The notes below the pieces were generated by a model. The model was not told the DNA's origin. It worked only from the letters and a program-made list of their open reading frames with translations, and made no database searches. A stretch of 32,577 nucleotides of DNA. Origin: Planctomycetota bacterium. Its GTDB lineage: Bacteria; Planctomycetota; Phycisphaerae; Phycisphaerales; UBA5793. The DNA lies in contig CAUJHZ010000014.1 of assembly GCA_963205185.1 (NCBI GenBank), forward strand, positions 1 to 32,577, written 5' to 3'. Made by a program: the position numbers and the translations under genes. The number at the start of each line of letters is the position of its first letter. Position 1 is the stretch's first letter. Positions 17,774 through 25,965 of this stretch are shown here, in pieces.

Positions 17774-17989
17774 GACTTGCGGGTGCGCAGCGGACGGCGG
17801 CAGCGGCATAGGGTGGAACCCCGTACCTTATTCAAAACCGTCAAGCCGTCGAGACATCTGCAGCGCCTCTCCCATCAAATGCGAATGAAGAGCGTTCGGC
17901 TGCGCCAGGCGCGCCGCCGGGCCCGGTTCGCCTGCGGCGGGCCGCCCGCCATATGTTCCAATCAACCTTCAGATGGGAGAACCCCGGAT

Positions 17990-19081
17990 ATGACATTGAA
18001 GAATCTGTCCCTCGTCGCCGCCGGCCTTGTCGCGCTCGCCGGCGCCACCGGCAGCCGCGCCGCCCTGCCGCCGTGCGGTCCTGAGGGAGGCAATCCGTTC
18101 CTCGCCTTCGCGCTCGACGGCAGCCGCCTGCTCACCTGGCGCGGCACGCCGTACCCGAACTACTTCGTGACCATGGGGCTCAAGAACCTCGACATCCCGG
18201 GCTTTATGCTCATGGAAAGCGGCGGCAATCTCATCGCCTCCAAGGACGAGGGCTGTTCGTGGTCGCTCGTCGCCACGCTGGGAATCGACCAGTGGCCGCT
18301 CAACATCGCCCCCAGGCCCGGCGGCGGGGCGTACGCCTTCGGCGTCAATCGCAGCACGCTGTATCGCGTCGATTACCATGGCCAGGACTTCAGCGCCACC
18401 TCCCTCCGCGCGCCCACCGGCAGCATCCTCGGCCTCGGCGCCGACCCCGTCAATCCCAGCCACGTCCGCCTCTCATCCGATCGCGGGCAGATCTACGACT
18501 CGATCGACGGCGGCGTTTCATGGAACCCCGTCGGCGTGACGCCGCCGGCCGGCAGCCTCACCTATCGCATGGCCTTCGATCCCAATAACCTGGATCACGC
18601 GCTGTTCGGTGGCGCGACCAGCGGCGGCTGGGTGACGTTCGACGGCGGACAAAACTGGACGCCCTGCGCCGGCCTCTCCGAAACCAACGGTCCCGTGAAC
18701 CTCTTCAACGCGGTCATCTCGCCGGTCGATTCCAACTTCGTCTGGGTCATGGCGCTCGATCTCGACCAGGCCGACGCCGGCCACCCGTCCGGCGGGCGGC
18801 ACTTCTACCTCTCCACCGACGGCGGCGTGACGTTTGAGCCCAAGGTCGACAACGGCCCAGGCGTGACGATCACCAATGGCCCGGAGATGACGTGCCACCC
18901 GACGCGCAAGACGGCGCTCGCATGGGCGTGGGGCTCGCGCTTCGACGGCATGTACGTCTACCAGTACGACGCCGTGCTCAATCGCCTGAAGACCGCATAC
19001 AAAGCCGGCTACATCGCGCGAACGGTCGAGTACTACCGCCCCGATCCGCGGCATCTGTACGTCGGTCTCGAAGCCCGCTGA
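17990..19081 (+). CDS. Secreted BNR/sialidase-type beta-propeller protein
   Basis: This 363-residue exported protein starts at ATG 17990, with GGGAGA nine bases upstream, and opens a signal peptide (about 1-24, ending SRA). Asp-box/BNR repeats are visible: ASKDEGCSW, SIDGGVSWNPVG, TFDGGQNWTPC and STDGGVTFEP, spaced through residues about 80-290. These form blades in sialidase and Vps10-like propellers. No sialidase catalytic residues (Arg triad, Tyr) can be recognised, so it is more likely a binding or structural propeller. It lies between the isomerase-like and xylulokinase genes, but a strong terminator follows it, so it is not in an operon with the kinase. Confidence 0.85.
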   Translation: MTLKNLSLVAAGLVALAGATGSRAALPPCGPEGGNPFLAFALDGSRLLTWRGTPYPNYFVTMGLKNLDIPGFMLMESGGNLIASKDEGCSWSLVATLGIDQWPLNIAPRPGGGAYAFGVNRSTLYRVDYHGQDFSATSLRAPTGSILGLGADPVNPSHVRLSSDRGQIYDSIDGGVSWNPVGVTPPAGSLTYRMAFDPNNLDHALFGGATSGGWVTFDGGQNWTPCAGLSETNGPVNLFNAVISPVDSNFVWVMALDLDQADAGHPSGGRHFYLSTDGGVTFEPKVDNGPGVTITNGPEMTCHPTRKTALAWAWGSRFDGMYVYQYDAVLNRLKTAYKAGYIARTVEYYRPDPRHLYVGLEAR

Positions 19082-19118
19082 CCCCTGGGCCGGCGCGACC
19101 ACCGAATGTACCCGTATA

Positions 19119-19151
19119 GCGACCCGCCCCTCGGCGGGTCGCGTTCGTTTT
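19119..19151 (+). terminator. Strong rho-independent terminator
   Basis: GCGACCCGCC (19119-19128) pairs perfectly with GGCGGGTCGC (19133-19142) around a CCTC loop, followed by the T-rich GTTCGTTTT (19143-19151). It lies 38 bases after the BNR protein stop and should separate it from xylulokinase transcription. Confidence 0.85.
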
Positions 19152-19264
19152 GGTGGTGTCGCACCGGGTTTCGTGCCACGCGCCGCGATTCCGGTACGAT
19201 GTGAGGGAGCCGTCACGGGTAACCGGCTGCGTGTAAGCGCATCATGTCGCTGGAGGTCCGCCTG

Positions 19265-20788
19265 GTGATCGAGTCGAATCACGCACCGCTTCTTCTCGGC
19301 ATCGACATCGGCACGACGGGCGCCAAGGTGCTGCTTGTCGATGCGCGCGATGCCAACGCCATCGCGCACCGCACCGTCGAGTATCCGCTGCACATGCCAA
19401 GGCCCAACTGGTGCGAGCAGGATCCGCACGACTGGTGGCGCGCGACCGTGGCGGCAGTGCGGCAGGTGATGGAGAGCGAGCGCATCGAGCCCGCGCGAAT
19501 CGCCGGCATCGGCCTGAGTGGCCAGATGCACGGCCTGGTCGCGCTCGACGCCGCGGGCGAGGTCATCCGGCCGGCGATCCTCTGGAACGATCAGCGCACC
19601 GCCGCCGAGTGCGACATCATCACGCAGCGGCTCGGCGAGCAGCGCCTCATCCAGCTCACCGGCAACATCGCGCTGACCGGCTTCACCGCGCCCAAGATCG
19701 TCTGGATGCAGCACCACGAGCCCGAGGCGCACAGCCGCATCGCCTCGATCATGCTGCCCAAGGATTACATCCGCTATCGCATGAGCGGGCAGCGCTTCAC
19801 CGACGTCGCCGACGCTTCGGGCACGCTGCTGCTCGACGTGGCCAATCGCGCGTGGTCGAGCGAGATGCTCGAAGCGCTGCAGGTGCCGCATCACTGGCTG
19901 CCGACGGTAACCGAGAGTGATGTTGCTTCGACGCGCCTGAGTGCTGAGGCGGCGCGGCAGCTCGGCCTGCTGGAAGGCACGCCCATTGCCGCAGGCGGCG
20001 GCGACCAGGCCGCGCAGGCCGTGGGTTCGGGCATCGTTGAAGAAGGAACGGTGTGTGTCACCATCGGCACCTCCGGCGTGGTATTCGCGCCGACGGCCGC
20101 GTACCGGCCCGAACCGCGCGGCCGGCTCCACGCCTTCTGCCACGCCGTGCCGGGCATGTGGCACCTCATGGGCGTCATGCTCAGCGCCGGCGGCAGCCTG
20201 CGCTGGTTCCGTGATCTGCTCGGCGACGAGTTCAACGAACATTCGTGTTACCTCGGCAAGGATCCGTATGACCTGCTGACAGAGGAAGCGAGCCACGTCG
20301 CGCCAGGCGCCGACGGGCTCATCTTCCTGCCGTATCTCACCGGCGAGCGCACGCCGCACAACGACCCCAACGCGCGCGGCGTGTTCTGCGGCCTGTCGCT
20401 GCATCACCGCCGCCCGCACCTGGCGCGGGCGGTGCTCGAAGGCATCACCTTCGGCTTGCGCGACGGTCTCGATCTGCTGGTGCAGGCTGGCGTTGAACTC
20501 CGCGAGATTCGCGTTTCCGGCGGCGGGGCGCGGAGCGCGATGTGGCGACAGATGTTCGCGGATGTTTTCAATGCGCCCGTGACGGCGTGCGAATCGCCCC
20601 ACGGCGCGGCGATGGGCGCTGCACTGCTTGCGGGCGTCGCGGCGGGGTGTTTTACGAACGTGCCCGATGCTTCGAGCCTGCTGCGCCTCCATGCCCAGCG
20701 CACTTGCCCAGGCCCGGCTGCCGTCGCCTATCCCTCGATCCTCGATCGCTACCGCGGGCTGTATCCGGCTCTCGCCGGTCGATTCTGA
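19265..20788 (+). CDS. xylB: Xylulokinase
   Basis: This 507-residue FGGY-family kinase phosphorylates D-xylulose to xylulose 5-phosphate, feeding the pentose phosphate pathway. It has the ATP-binding GIDIGTTGAK (12-21), the xylulokinase-specific SGQMHG (85-90), WNDQR (107-111), catalytic Asp247 in AGGGDQAA, GTSGVV (268-273), and the second FGGY block with LSLHHRRPHLARAVLEG. GTG 19265 is chosen because TGGAGGT lies 8 bases upstream. ATG 19244, seven codons earlier, has no such site. Family length and motif order are normal. It stands alone after a terminator, two genes beyond the isomerase-like protein. Its substrate could be another ketopentose, but GQMHG favours xylulose. Confidence 0.92.
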   Translation: MIESNHAPLLLGIDIGTTGAKVLLVDARDANAIAHRTVEYPLHMPRPNWCEQDPHDWWRATVAAVRQVMESERIEPARIAGIGLSGQMHGLVALDAAGEVIRPAILWNDQRTAAECDIITQRLGEQRLIQLTGNIALTGFTAPKIVWMQHHEPEAHSRIASIMLPKDYIRYRMSGQRFTDVADASGTLLLDVANRAWSSEMLEALQVPHHWLPTVTESDVASTRLSAEAARQLGLLEGTPIAAGGGDQAAQAVGSGIVEEGTVCVTIGTSGVVFAPTAAYRPEPRGRLHAFCHAVPGMWHLMGVMLSAGGSLRWFRDLLGDEFNEHSCYLGKDPYDLLTEEASHVAPGADGLIFLPYLTGERTPHNDPNARGVFCGLSLHHRRPHLARAVLEGITFGLRDGLDLLVQAGVELREIRVSGGGARSAMWRQMFADVFNAPVTACESPHGAAMGAALLAGVAAGCFTNVPDASSLLRLHAQRTCPGPAAVAYPSILDRYRGLYPALAGRF

Positions 20789-20975
20789 GTCGCTGCCGCC
20801 GCGAGTTATCGCACGTCCCCGCGTGAGTATGGCCAGTATTGGCCGCCCGGGGCAAGCGGACCGCTTTCGCGCCGTTCCACCTCTGATTGAGCGAAATCCC
20901 CCCCGCGATCGTGCCGATGGAATCCCGTGGCGATGCGGCTGCAGCCGCGGCCGCCGTCTCCCCGGGGGTGGAATC

Positions 20976-21293
20976 ATGACCGGAAAATCGAGAGAAATCC
21001 TGCTCAGCGAGTTCGCCGACGATCCGGACATGGCCGAACTCGTCGAACTGTTCGTCAGCGAACTGCCCGAGCGCCTCGCCGTGCTCCGCACCGGTCTCGA
21101 GTCCAACGCGCTCGAACAGGTTCAGCGCGTGGCGCATCAGTTGAAGGGCGCCAGCGGCGGCTACGGCTTTCCGCTGATCGGCGACTGCGCCGCCCGGGTC
21201 GAGGCCGCCGTCAGGACCGGCGCTGCGCTCGACCAGATCCGCCGCTGCGTCGATGAACTGTCCGAACTGTGCCGTCGCGCCGCCTCGACCTGA
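20976..21293 (+). CDS. Hpt (histidine phosphotransfer) domain protein
   Basis: This 105-residue, single-domain, all-helical protein carries the phospho-accepting His54 in VAHQLKGASGGYGF, the canonical HxLKGxS(A)xxxG motif. It would relay phosphate between a hybrid sensor kinase and a response regulator in the cytoplasm. ATG 20976 follows GGGGGTGGA by a few bases. The long in-frame extension upstream overlaps xylulokinase and is rejected. It lies 34 bases before the REC-GGDEF gene, so the two are very likely cotranscribed and functionally linked, with the Hpt protein probably passing phosphate to the REC domain. No kinase gene is in the window. Confidence 0.9.
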   Translation: MTGKSREILLSEFADDPDMAELVELFVSELPERLAVLRTGLESNALEQVQRVAHQLKGASGGYGFPLIGDCAARVEAAVRTGAALDQIRRCVDELSELCRRAAST

Positions 21294-21327
21294 ATCAATC
21301 CCACGGCCCGCAGGATCCTTGCCAAAG

Positions 21328-22275
21328 ATGACCGGCAACAACGAACGATCACGCGTGCTCATCGTGGACGACTCGGTCGACATCCATCGACTGCTCAAGA
21401 TCAGGCTGCGCGACCAGAACCTCGACATCATCACCGCTTCGACCGCGGCCGAAGGGCTGCGCCTGGCTCGCCAGGTGCTGCCAGATCTCGTGCTGCTCGA
21501 CATCGACCTGCCTGACAAATCCGGCTTTGAAATGCTCGGTGAAATCAAGGCCGACCCGGCGACGCACGATCTCGCCGTCATTTTCGTCTCAGGTTCAGTC
21601 GACAGCCAGGATAAGGTGCGCGGGTTCGACCTCGGCGCGGTCGATTACGTCACCAAGCCCTTCGACATGGCCGAACTTCGCGCCCGCGTCCGCTCCGCGC
21701 TGCGTACGCAGCGCCTGGTGCGGATGCTGGCCCAGCGGGCCCACCTCGACGGGCTGACGGGGCTGTGGAACCGCGCCCATCTCGACGTGCGCCTGAGTGA
21801 GTGCGTGGACGCCGCGCGCCGCCACGGCCGCCACCTGTCGCTCGTCATGGCCGACATCGACCACTTCAAGCAACTCAACGACACCTATGGCCACCCGTTC
21901 GGCGACCACGTCCTGCAGGAAATGGCGAACATGCTCGAGGAGATCGCGCGCTCCGAAGACATCGTCTGCCGTTACGGCGGCGAAGAATTTGCAGTCATCC
22001 TCTGCGAAACCGACCACGTCGAGGCGACGAAGGTCGCCCAGCGCTTTCGCAGCCGCATCGAGGGCGCCATCTGGCAGGAGCATGAGCGGCTGCGGGTCAC
22101 GGCTTCGTTCGGCGTGTCAAGTCTCTCGCTGCTCACGATCAAATCGCCCGAAGCCCTGCTCAACTCGACGGACACAGCGCTCTACGAAGCCAAGCGGACC
22201 GGCCGCAACCACGTCGTGGTCGCCGCGCCGCAGGAGAAGGTTCATCTCAACGCGCCGCATTCGCGCTCGGCGTGA
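21328..22275 (+). CDS. Response regulator with diguanylate cyclase output (REC-GGDEF)
   Basis: This 315-residue cytoplasmic regulator makes cyclic di-GMP from two GTP when phosphorylated. The REC domain (about 9-125) has the acidic pair Asp14/Asp15, phospho-acceptor Asp58 in LLDIDLP, Ser88 and Lys110 in TKPF. After a helical linker (125-140) the GGDEF domain starts at LDGLTGLWNR and carries GGEEF at 217-221. The inhibitory I-site RxxD is intact at Arg208-Asp211, exactly five residues before GGEEF, so product inhibition is expected. ATG 21328 is chosen because the REC domain begins there. The stop codon directly abuts the stop of rarA on the other strand. REC-GGDEF proteins of this kind resemble WspR. 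Confidence 0.93.
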   Translation: MTGNNERSRVLIVDDSVDIHRLLKIRLRDQNLDIITASTAAEGLRLARQVLPDLVLLDIDLPDKSGFEMLGEIKADPATHDLAVIFVSGSVDSQDKVRGFDLGAVDYVTKPFDMAELRARVRSALRTQRLVRMLAQRAHLDGLTGLWNRAHLDVRLSECVDAARRHGRHLSLVMADIDHFKQLNDTYGHPFGDHVLQEMANMLEEIARSEDIVCRYGGEEFAVILCETDHVEATKVAQRFRSRIEGAIWQEHERLRVTASFGVSSLSLLTIKSPEALLNSTDTALYEAKRTGRNHVVVAAPQEKVHLNAPHSRSA

Positions 22276-23631
22276 TCAATCTTCGCCGCGAGGTTGCTGT
22301 CGATGCGCCTGGCGGATCTCCGCAAGGCGTTCGCTGAGTCGCGATTCGAGGCCGTTCATGGTCGGCTCGTAATAGATCTTGTCCACGCCGAGATGCTGTC
22401 CCGCGACGACGCCGCCTTCGTGATCGTGCGCATATTCATAGCCCTCGCCGTGCCCGAGTTTGGCGCTGCTCTTGTAGTGCGTGTCCCGCAGGTGCAGCGG
22501 CACCTCGATCGTGCGGCCTTTCTTCACGTCGCTGCACGCGGTCCAGATCGCCATGGCCGAGGCATTGCTCTTGGGCGCCATGGCCATGTAGATGGCGGCC
22601 TGGGCCAGCGTGAGTTGCGCCTCCGGCCAGCCGATGCGCTCGACGATTTCATACGCCGCGGCGGCCACCTGCAGGGCCCGCGGATCGGCGTTGCCGATGT
22701 CCTCGCTCGCCAGGATCGCGATGCGCCGGGCGATGAACAGCGGGTCTTCGCCTGCCACCACCATCCGCGCCAGCCAGTACACCGCCGCATCGGGGTCGCT
22801 GCCGCGCATCGACTTGATGAACGCGCTGATGATGTCGTAGTGCTCATCGCCCGTAGCGTCGTAGACGATCGCCTTGCGCTGGATCGATTCCTCGGCAATG
22901 GCGAGGTTGATGACAATCGGCCCGCTTGCGGCTTCGCGATTTTCTTCACTTGCCGTGGAGAGCACCGCCACTTCGAGTGCGCCCAGCGCCCGCCGCGCAT
23001 CGCCGTCGGACATGATGGCCCAATGGTGGATGGCCTCATCGCTCACGTGCAGATCGAGCTTCCCGTAGCCGCGCTCCTCGTCGTCGATGGCGCGCCGGAC
23101 CACCGACTCGACATCCTCGACCGTGAGCGGCTCGAAGCGGAAGACTGTGCTGCGGCTGACGAGCGCCGAGTTGACCGCAAAGTAGGGATTCTCGGTCGTG
23201 GCGCCGATGAGAATGATGATGCCGCGCTCGACGTCGTTGAGCAGCACGTCCTGCTGGGCGCGGTTGAAGCGGTGAATCTCATCGAGAAAAAAGACCGTGC
23301 GCTGGCCGTTGAGTTCGATGGCGCGCGTCGCTTCGTCGATGATGCGCCGCACGTCCTTGACGCCCACCATCGCGGCGTTGGCCCGCTCAAAGCGGCTGCG
23401 CGTCGTTTTCGCCAGCACCTCGGCCAGCGTCGTCTTGCCCGTGCCCGGCGGACCGTGCAGGATGAGCGAAGTGAGCCGATCGGCGTCGAGCATGCGCCGC
23501 AGCAATTTCCCCGGGCCCAGAAAATGCTCCTGACCGACGAACTCATCGAGCGTGCGCGGCCGCATGCGCACCGCGAGCGGCTCGACCTTGCGGTGCGCCT
23601 CCCGACGCCGCGACTCCCAAAGATCCGACAT
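22276..23631 (-). CDS. rarA: Replication-associated recombination protein A (RarA/MgsA) AAA+ ATPase
   Basis: This 451-residue ATPase acts at stalled replication forks, interacting with SSB and the clamp-loader system in E. coli. MRPRTLDEFVGQEHFLGPGK (23-42) is the family's opening. Walker A is GPPGTGKTT (60-68), Walker B FFLDEIHRFN (114-123), sensor 1 GATTENPYF (143-151). The C-terminal half includes MRGSDPDAAVYWLARM and ASEDIGNADPRAL, both highly conserved in RarA. Length and motifs are full. It follows the DUF58 gene by 47 bases. No Shine-Dalgarno precedes the ATG, but TACAAT ends five bases before it, so the message may be leaderless from its own promoter. Confidence 0.95.
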   Translation of the reverse strand: MSDLWESRRREAHRKVEPLAVRMRPRTLDEFVGQEHFLGPGKLLRRMLDADRLTSLILHGPPGTGKTTLAEVLAKTTRSRFERANAAMVGVKDVRRIIDEATRAIELNGQRTVFFLDEIHRFNRAQQDVLLNDVERGIIILIGATTENPYFAVNSALVSRSTVFRFEPLTVEDVESVVRRAIDDEERGYGKLDLHVSDEAIHHWAIMSDGDARRALGALEVAVLSTASEENREAASGPIVINLAIAEESIQRKAIVYDATGDEHYDIISAFIKSMRGSDPDAAVYWLARMVVAGEDPLFIARRIAILASEDIGNADPRALQVAAAAYEIVERIGWPEAQLTLAQAAIYMAMAPKSNASAMAIWTACSDVKKGRTIEVPLHLRDTHYKSSAKLGHGEGYEYAHDHEGGVVAGQHLGVDKIYYEPTMNGLESRLSERLAEIRQAHRQQPRGED

Positions 23632-23636
23632 GCACG

Positions 23637-23642
23637 ATTGTA
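23637..23642 (-). promoter_or_regulatory. Candidate -10 box giving a leaderless rarA transcript
   Basis: On the minus strand TACAAT ends five bases before the rarA ATG, matching the -10 consensus at five of six positions. Transcription would start at or very near the start codon. No consensus -35 box is seen, so confidence is low. Confidence 0.25.
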
Positions 23643-23678
23643 CGATGCAGGCGGACGCGAAAGAGCCCGCAGGGAGCG

Positions 23679-24608
23679 TTACACTCCCAGACCGCCCAGC
23701 CGCAGCGTGCGCCGCAGGGTGTCCACCGGATCGTCAGTTGTTCGCACCTGGAGCAAGCCCATGCCCCGCGCGTGAAAGTCGCGCCGCAGCGATTCGATGT
23801 GCGCGCGCACGAGGCGCTGGTAGTCGCGCAGGACGCTGGGCGCGTGCGAGCGCACGGCCAGGCCGGTTTCGTCGTCGATGAATCGCCCGCCCCCCAGGCC
23901 GCGCAGGTCCAGTTCTTCCTCGGTGAGCACCTGCACGCCGACGACGTCGCAGCCGGCGTGCGCCATCGGGTGCAGACTTCGGCGCAGTTCATCGCGCTCG
24001 ACGAGAAAATCGCTCAGGATCACCACCACGCGGCGCTGCGGCAGCAGCCGCTGCGCCGCCAGCAGGCAGTCGGGCAGGCGCGTTTGCCCGGCCGGCGCGG
24101 CGCCCTGCAGCTCATGAATGACGCGGTGCAGGTGCTCCATGGTGCCGCCCGCGGGCATGGCTCTCACGATCGACTCGCCCGCCAGCGCCAGAGCGGCGCG
24201 GTCACCCTGTCGGACAGTGACCAGCGCCAGCGCCGCGGCCAGCATTGAAGCATATCGAAACTTGCTCAGCGGCGAGGCGGCGCCGCCAAAGCCCATCGAC
24301 GCCGAGCAGTCCACCACGAGTTGCACGGTCAGGTCGGCAAAGCGCCGGTGCCGCCGCACGTAGAGCCGGTCGCTGCGGCCGTAGAGTTTCCAGTCCACGC
24401 GGCGCACGTCGTCGCCGGGCACGTACATGCGATAGTCGAAGAACTCCGTCGAGCCGCCGCGCTGCGGCGTGGCGTGGCGACCCTGCCGCAGCCCATCGAC
24501 GAGCGTGCGCGCGATCACGTGCAGATCCCGCAGACGATCGATCGTCTCGAGAAAGAGCCGCACGTCATCGCGGCGCTGCGGTTCGCGCTTTTGGCCCAGC
24601 GCCGCCAT
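23679..24608 (-). CDS. DUF58 domain protein
   Basis: This 309-residue protein has the DUF58 signature EFFDYRMYVPGDDVRRVDWKLYGR at residues 55-78, followed by a von Willebrand A-like region starting VVDCSASM (98-105) with a MIDAS-type DxSxS. DUF58 proteins generally work with MoxR AAA+ ATPases, possibly in protein maturation or metal insertion, but the biochemical role is not established. No transmembrane helix is seen, as in the short cytoplasmic form. ATG 24608 overlaps the stop of the saccharopine dehydrogenase-like gene by one base (TGATG), implying translational coupling. Unusually, no MoxR gene or Bat-type partner adjoins it. Confidence 0.9.
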   Translation of the reverse strand: MAALGQKREPQRRDDVRLFLETIDRLRDLHVIARTLVDGLRQGRHATPQRGGSTEFFDYRMYVPGDDVRRVDWKLYGRSDRLYVRRHRRFADLTVQLVVDCSASMGFGGAASPLSKFRYASMLAAALALVTVRQGDRAALALAGESIVRAMPAGGTMEHLHRVIHELQGAAPAGQTRLPDCLLAAQRLLPQRRVVVILSDFLVERDELRRSLHPMAHAGCDVVGVQVLTEEELDLRGLGGGRFIDDETGLAVRSHAPSVLRDYQRLVRAHIESLRRDFHARGMGLLQVRTTDDPVDTLRRTLRLGGLGV

Positions 24609-25759
24609 CAGCCGATCTCAGCCGAGCCGATGTGATACGTCACGCCGCGATGGCGCAACTGCTCGATGACGAACTCGAAGAGCCCCGGTTCGCGCCCGAG
24701 GAACTCCGGCGGATTGACGCCCGGCCGCCTGAGCGCGCCCTCGGCCACGCGCCGCGCCACGATCGTATTGGGCAGCGCCGTGGTGCGCGACATCGACGTA
24801 CAGCCGCTGGCGCGATCGAACACGTCGAAGAGATCCAGCGTGTGCCGCATGCGCCTCCCGCCGCGCGAGCCCTCGACGATCACGCGCATGACCGTGAGAT
24901 CTTCCTCGCCCGGCTCGTAGGTCCACTTGGGAAAGAGCAGGGCGGTCGTCACGTCGATGGGCTTGATCTTTGCGCGCTGGGCGCCGACTTCGATCGGCTC
25001 GTGGCTGAACAGGCCCAGGTGGCGCAGCACGCGCATGAGTTCGATGTGGCCGGGGTAGCGCAGCGTCTTCTCGACCATGTTCGGCGCGCCGATGGTCTGG
25101 GCCAGGCTGCGCAAGCCGTCGGTGTTGAACGCTTCGAGCGTGCCGAGGCCGTCGAAGACGAGCAGCTCCGGCTCGCTGAGCGCTTCGCGCACGACGACCT
25201 GCCCGTTCTCGACGATGCGGCTGGGGCGGGTGTACTCCTCGATGACGTCGGCGGGCGAGAAGCCGGCTTTGTATTCGAACGGCCAGCGCCGCTCGCGCGG
25301 CAGGCCGCCGACGTAGATCTTCACCGTCTCGATCTCGTCGAGCTGCGACTGGGCCCAGCCGACGAACATGTTGGACATGCCCGGCGCCACGCCGTTGTCC
25401 ACCACCGCGGTCACGCCCCGCTCGCGCGCAAGTTGATCGAGTTCGAGCGCTTCTTCGGGCATGAACGAGATGTCGCAGTAGTTCCTGCCGGCTTCGATGA
25501 CGGCGCGCAGGGTCTGGAATCCAAGCGTGCTCGACAGCGCGCCCAGCACGATGTCGTAGCCGCCCACCAGTTCGCGTACGGCCGCGGCGTTGGAGAGATC
25601 CGCCTGCAGCGTGCGCACGCCCGGCAGGCGCTGGGCGAGCCGCTGCAGCGCTGCCTCGCGCTGATCGGCCACGGTGACGTCAATGCGGTTGCCGCTCGCC
25701 AGGTCCATGGCCATGACGCTGCCGACCATGCCGCCGCCGAGGATGATCGCCCTGTTCAT
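24608..25759 (-). CDS. Saccharopine dehydrogenase-like NAD(P)-dependent oxidoreductase
   Basis: This 383-residue protein has an N-terminal Rossmann fold with IILGGGMVGSVMAMDLA (5-21). It continues with family stretches VLGALSSTLGFQTLRAVIEAGRNYCDISF and VVDNGVAPGMSNMFVG, typical of saccharopine dehydrogenase and lysine 6-dehydrogenase-like enzymes. Such enzymes act in lysine synthesis or breakdown, but the family also holds members with other substrates, so the exact reaction is uncertain. ATG 25759 follows TGAGGTG by about six bases. That ribosome binding site lies partly in the repeat element upstream (25769-25964). It heads a minus-strand group with DUF58 and, after 47 bases, rarA. Confidence 0.88.
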   Translation of the reverse strand: MNRAIILGGGMVGSVMAMDLASGNRIDVTVADQREAALQRLAQRLPGVRTLQADLSNAAAVRELVGGYDIVLGALSSTLGFQTLRAVIEAGRNYCDISFMPEEALELDQLARERGVTAVVDNGVAPGMSNMFVGWAQSQLDEIETVKIYVGGLPRERRWPFEYKAGFSPADVIEEYTRPSRIVENGQVVVREALSEPELLVFDGLGTLEAFNTDGLRSLAQTIGAPNMVEKTLRYPGHIELMRVLRHLGLFSHEPIEVGAQRAKIKPIDVTTALLFPKWTYEPGEEDLTVMRVIVEGSRGGRRMRHTLDLFDVFDRASGCTSMSRTTALPNTIVARRVAEGALRRPGVNPPEFLGREPGLFEFVIEQLRHRGVTYHIGSAEIG

Positions 25760-25768
25760 CTTTTCACC

Positions 25769-25964
25769 TCAGTGCCCGCCGCGCTCAGCAGGGGTGCCGT
25801 GGTCGAAGCGACGCTTTGGGAGCGCCGGCCACGCGGCCGCGCCATCGTGGCACGAGGCACGTCGCTTACCGAGCGCGCCGTCGCGTGGCCTTCCGGTCGC
25901 AAAGCCTCCCTCCAGACCACGGCACCCCCATCCATCCATTCTTTCAGTGTCCGCCGCGCTCAGC
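25769..25964. repeat. Intergenic element with 21-bp direct repeats and nested inverted repeats
   Basis: Two copies of TCAGTGYCCGCCGCGCTCAGC (25769-25789 and 25944-25964, one mismatch) flank a region of dyad symmetry. GGGGTGCCGTGGTC (25791-25804) pairs perfectly with GACCACGGCACCCC (25915-25928). GGCCACGCG (25827-25835) pairs with CGCGTGGCC (25882-25890), and GCTTTG (25813-25818) with CAAAGC (25900-25905), all centred near 25859. It fills the gap between two minus-strand genes. It could be a REP/MITE-like mobile repeat, an attenuator or a structured RNA. The right direct repeat abuts the stop codon at 25966. Confidence 0.6.
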
Positions 25965-25965
25965 G

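Noticed and set aside
18518-21106. Minus-strand open frame of 862 codons opposite the BNR, xylB and Hpt genes
   Set aside because: Three well-supported plus-strand genes occupy the same DNA; the antisense product is Arg/His-rich and family-less.
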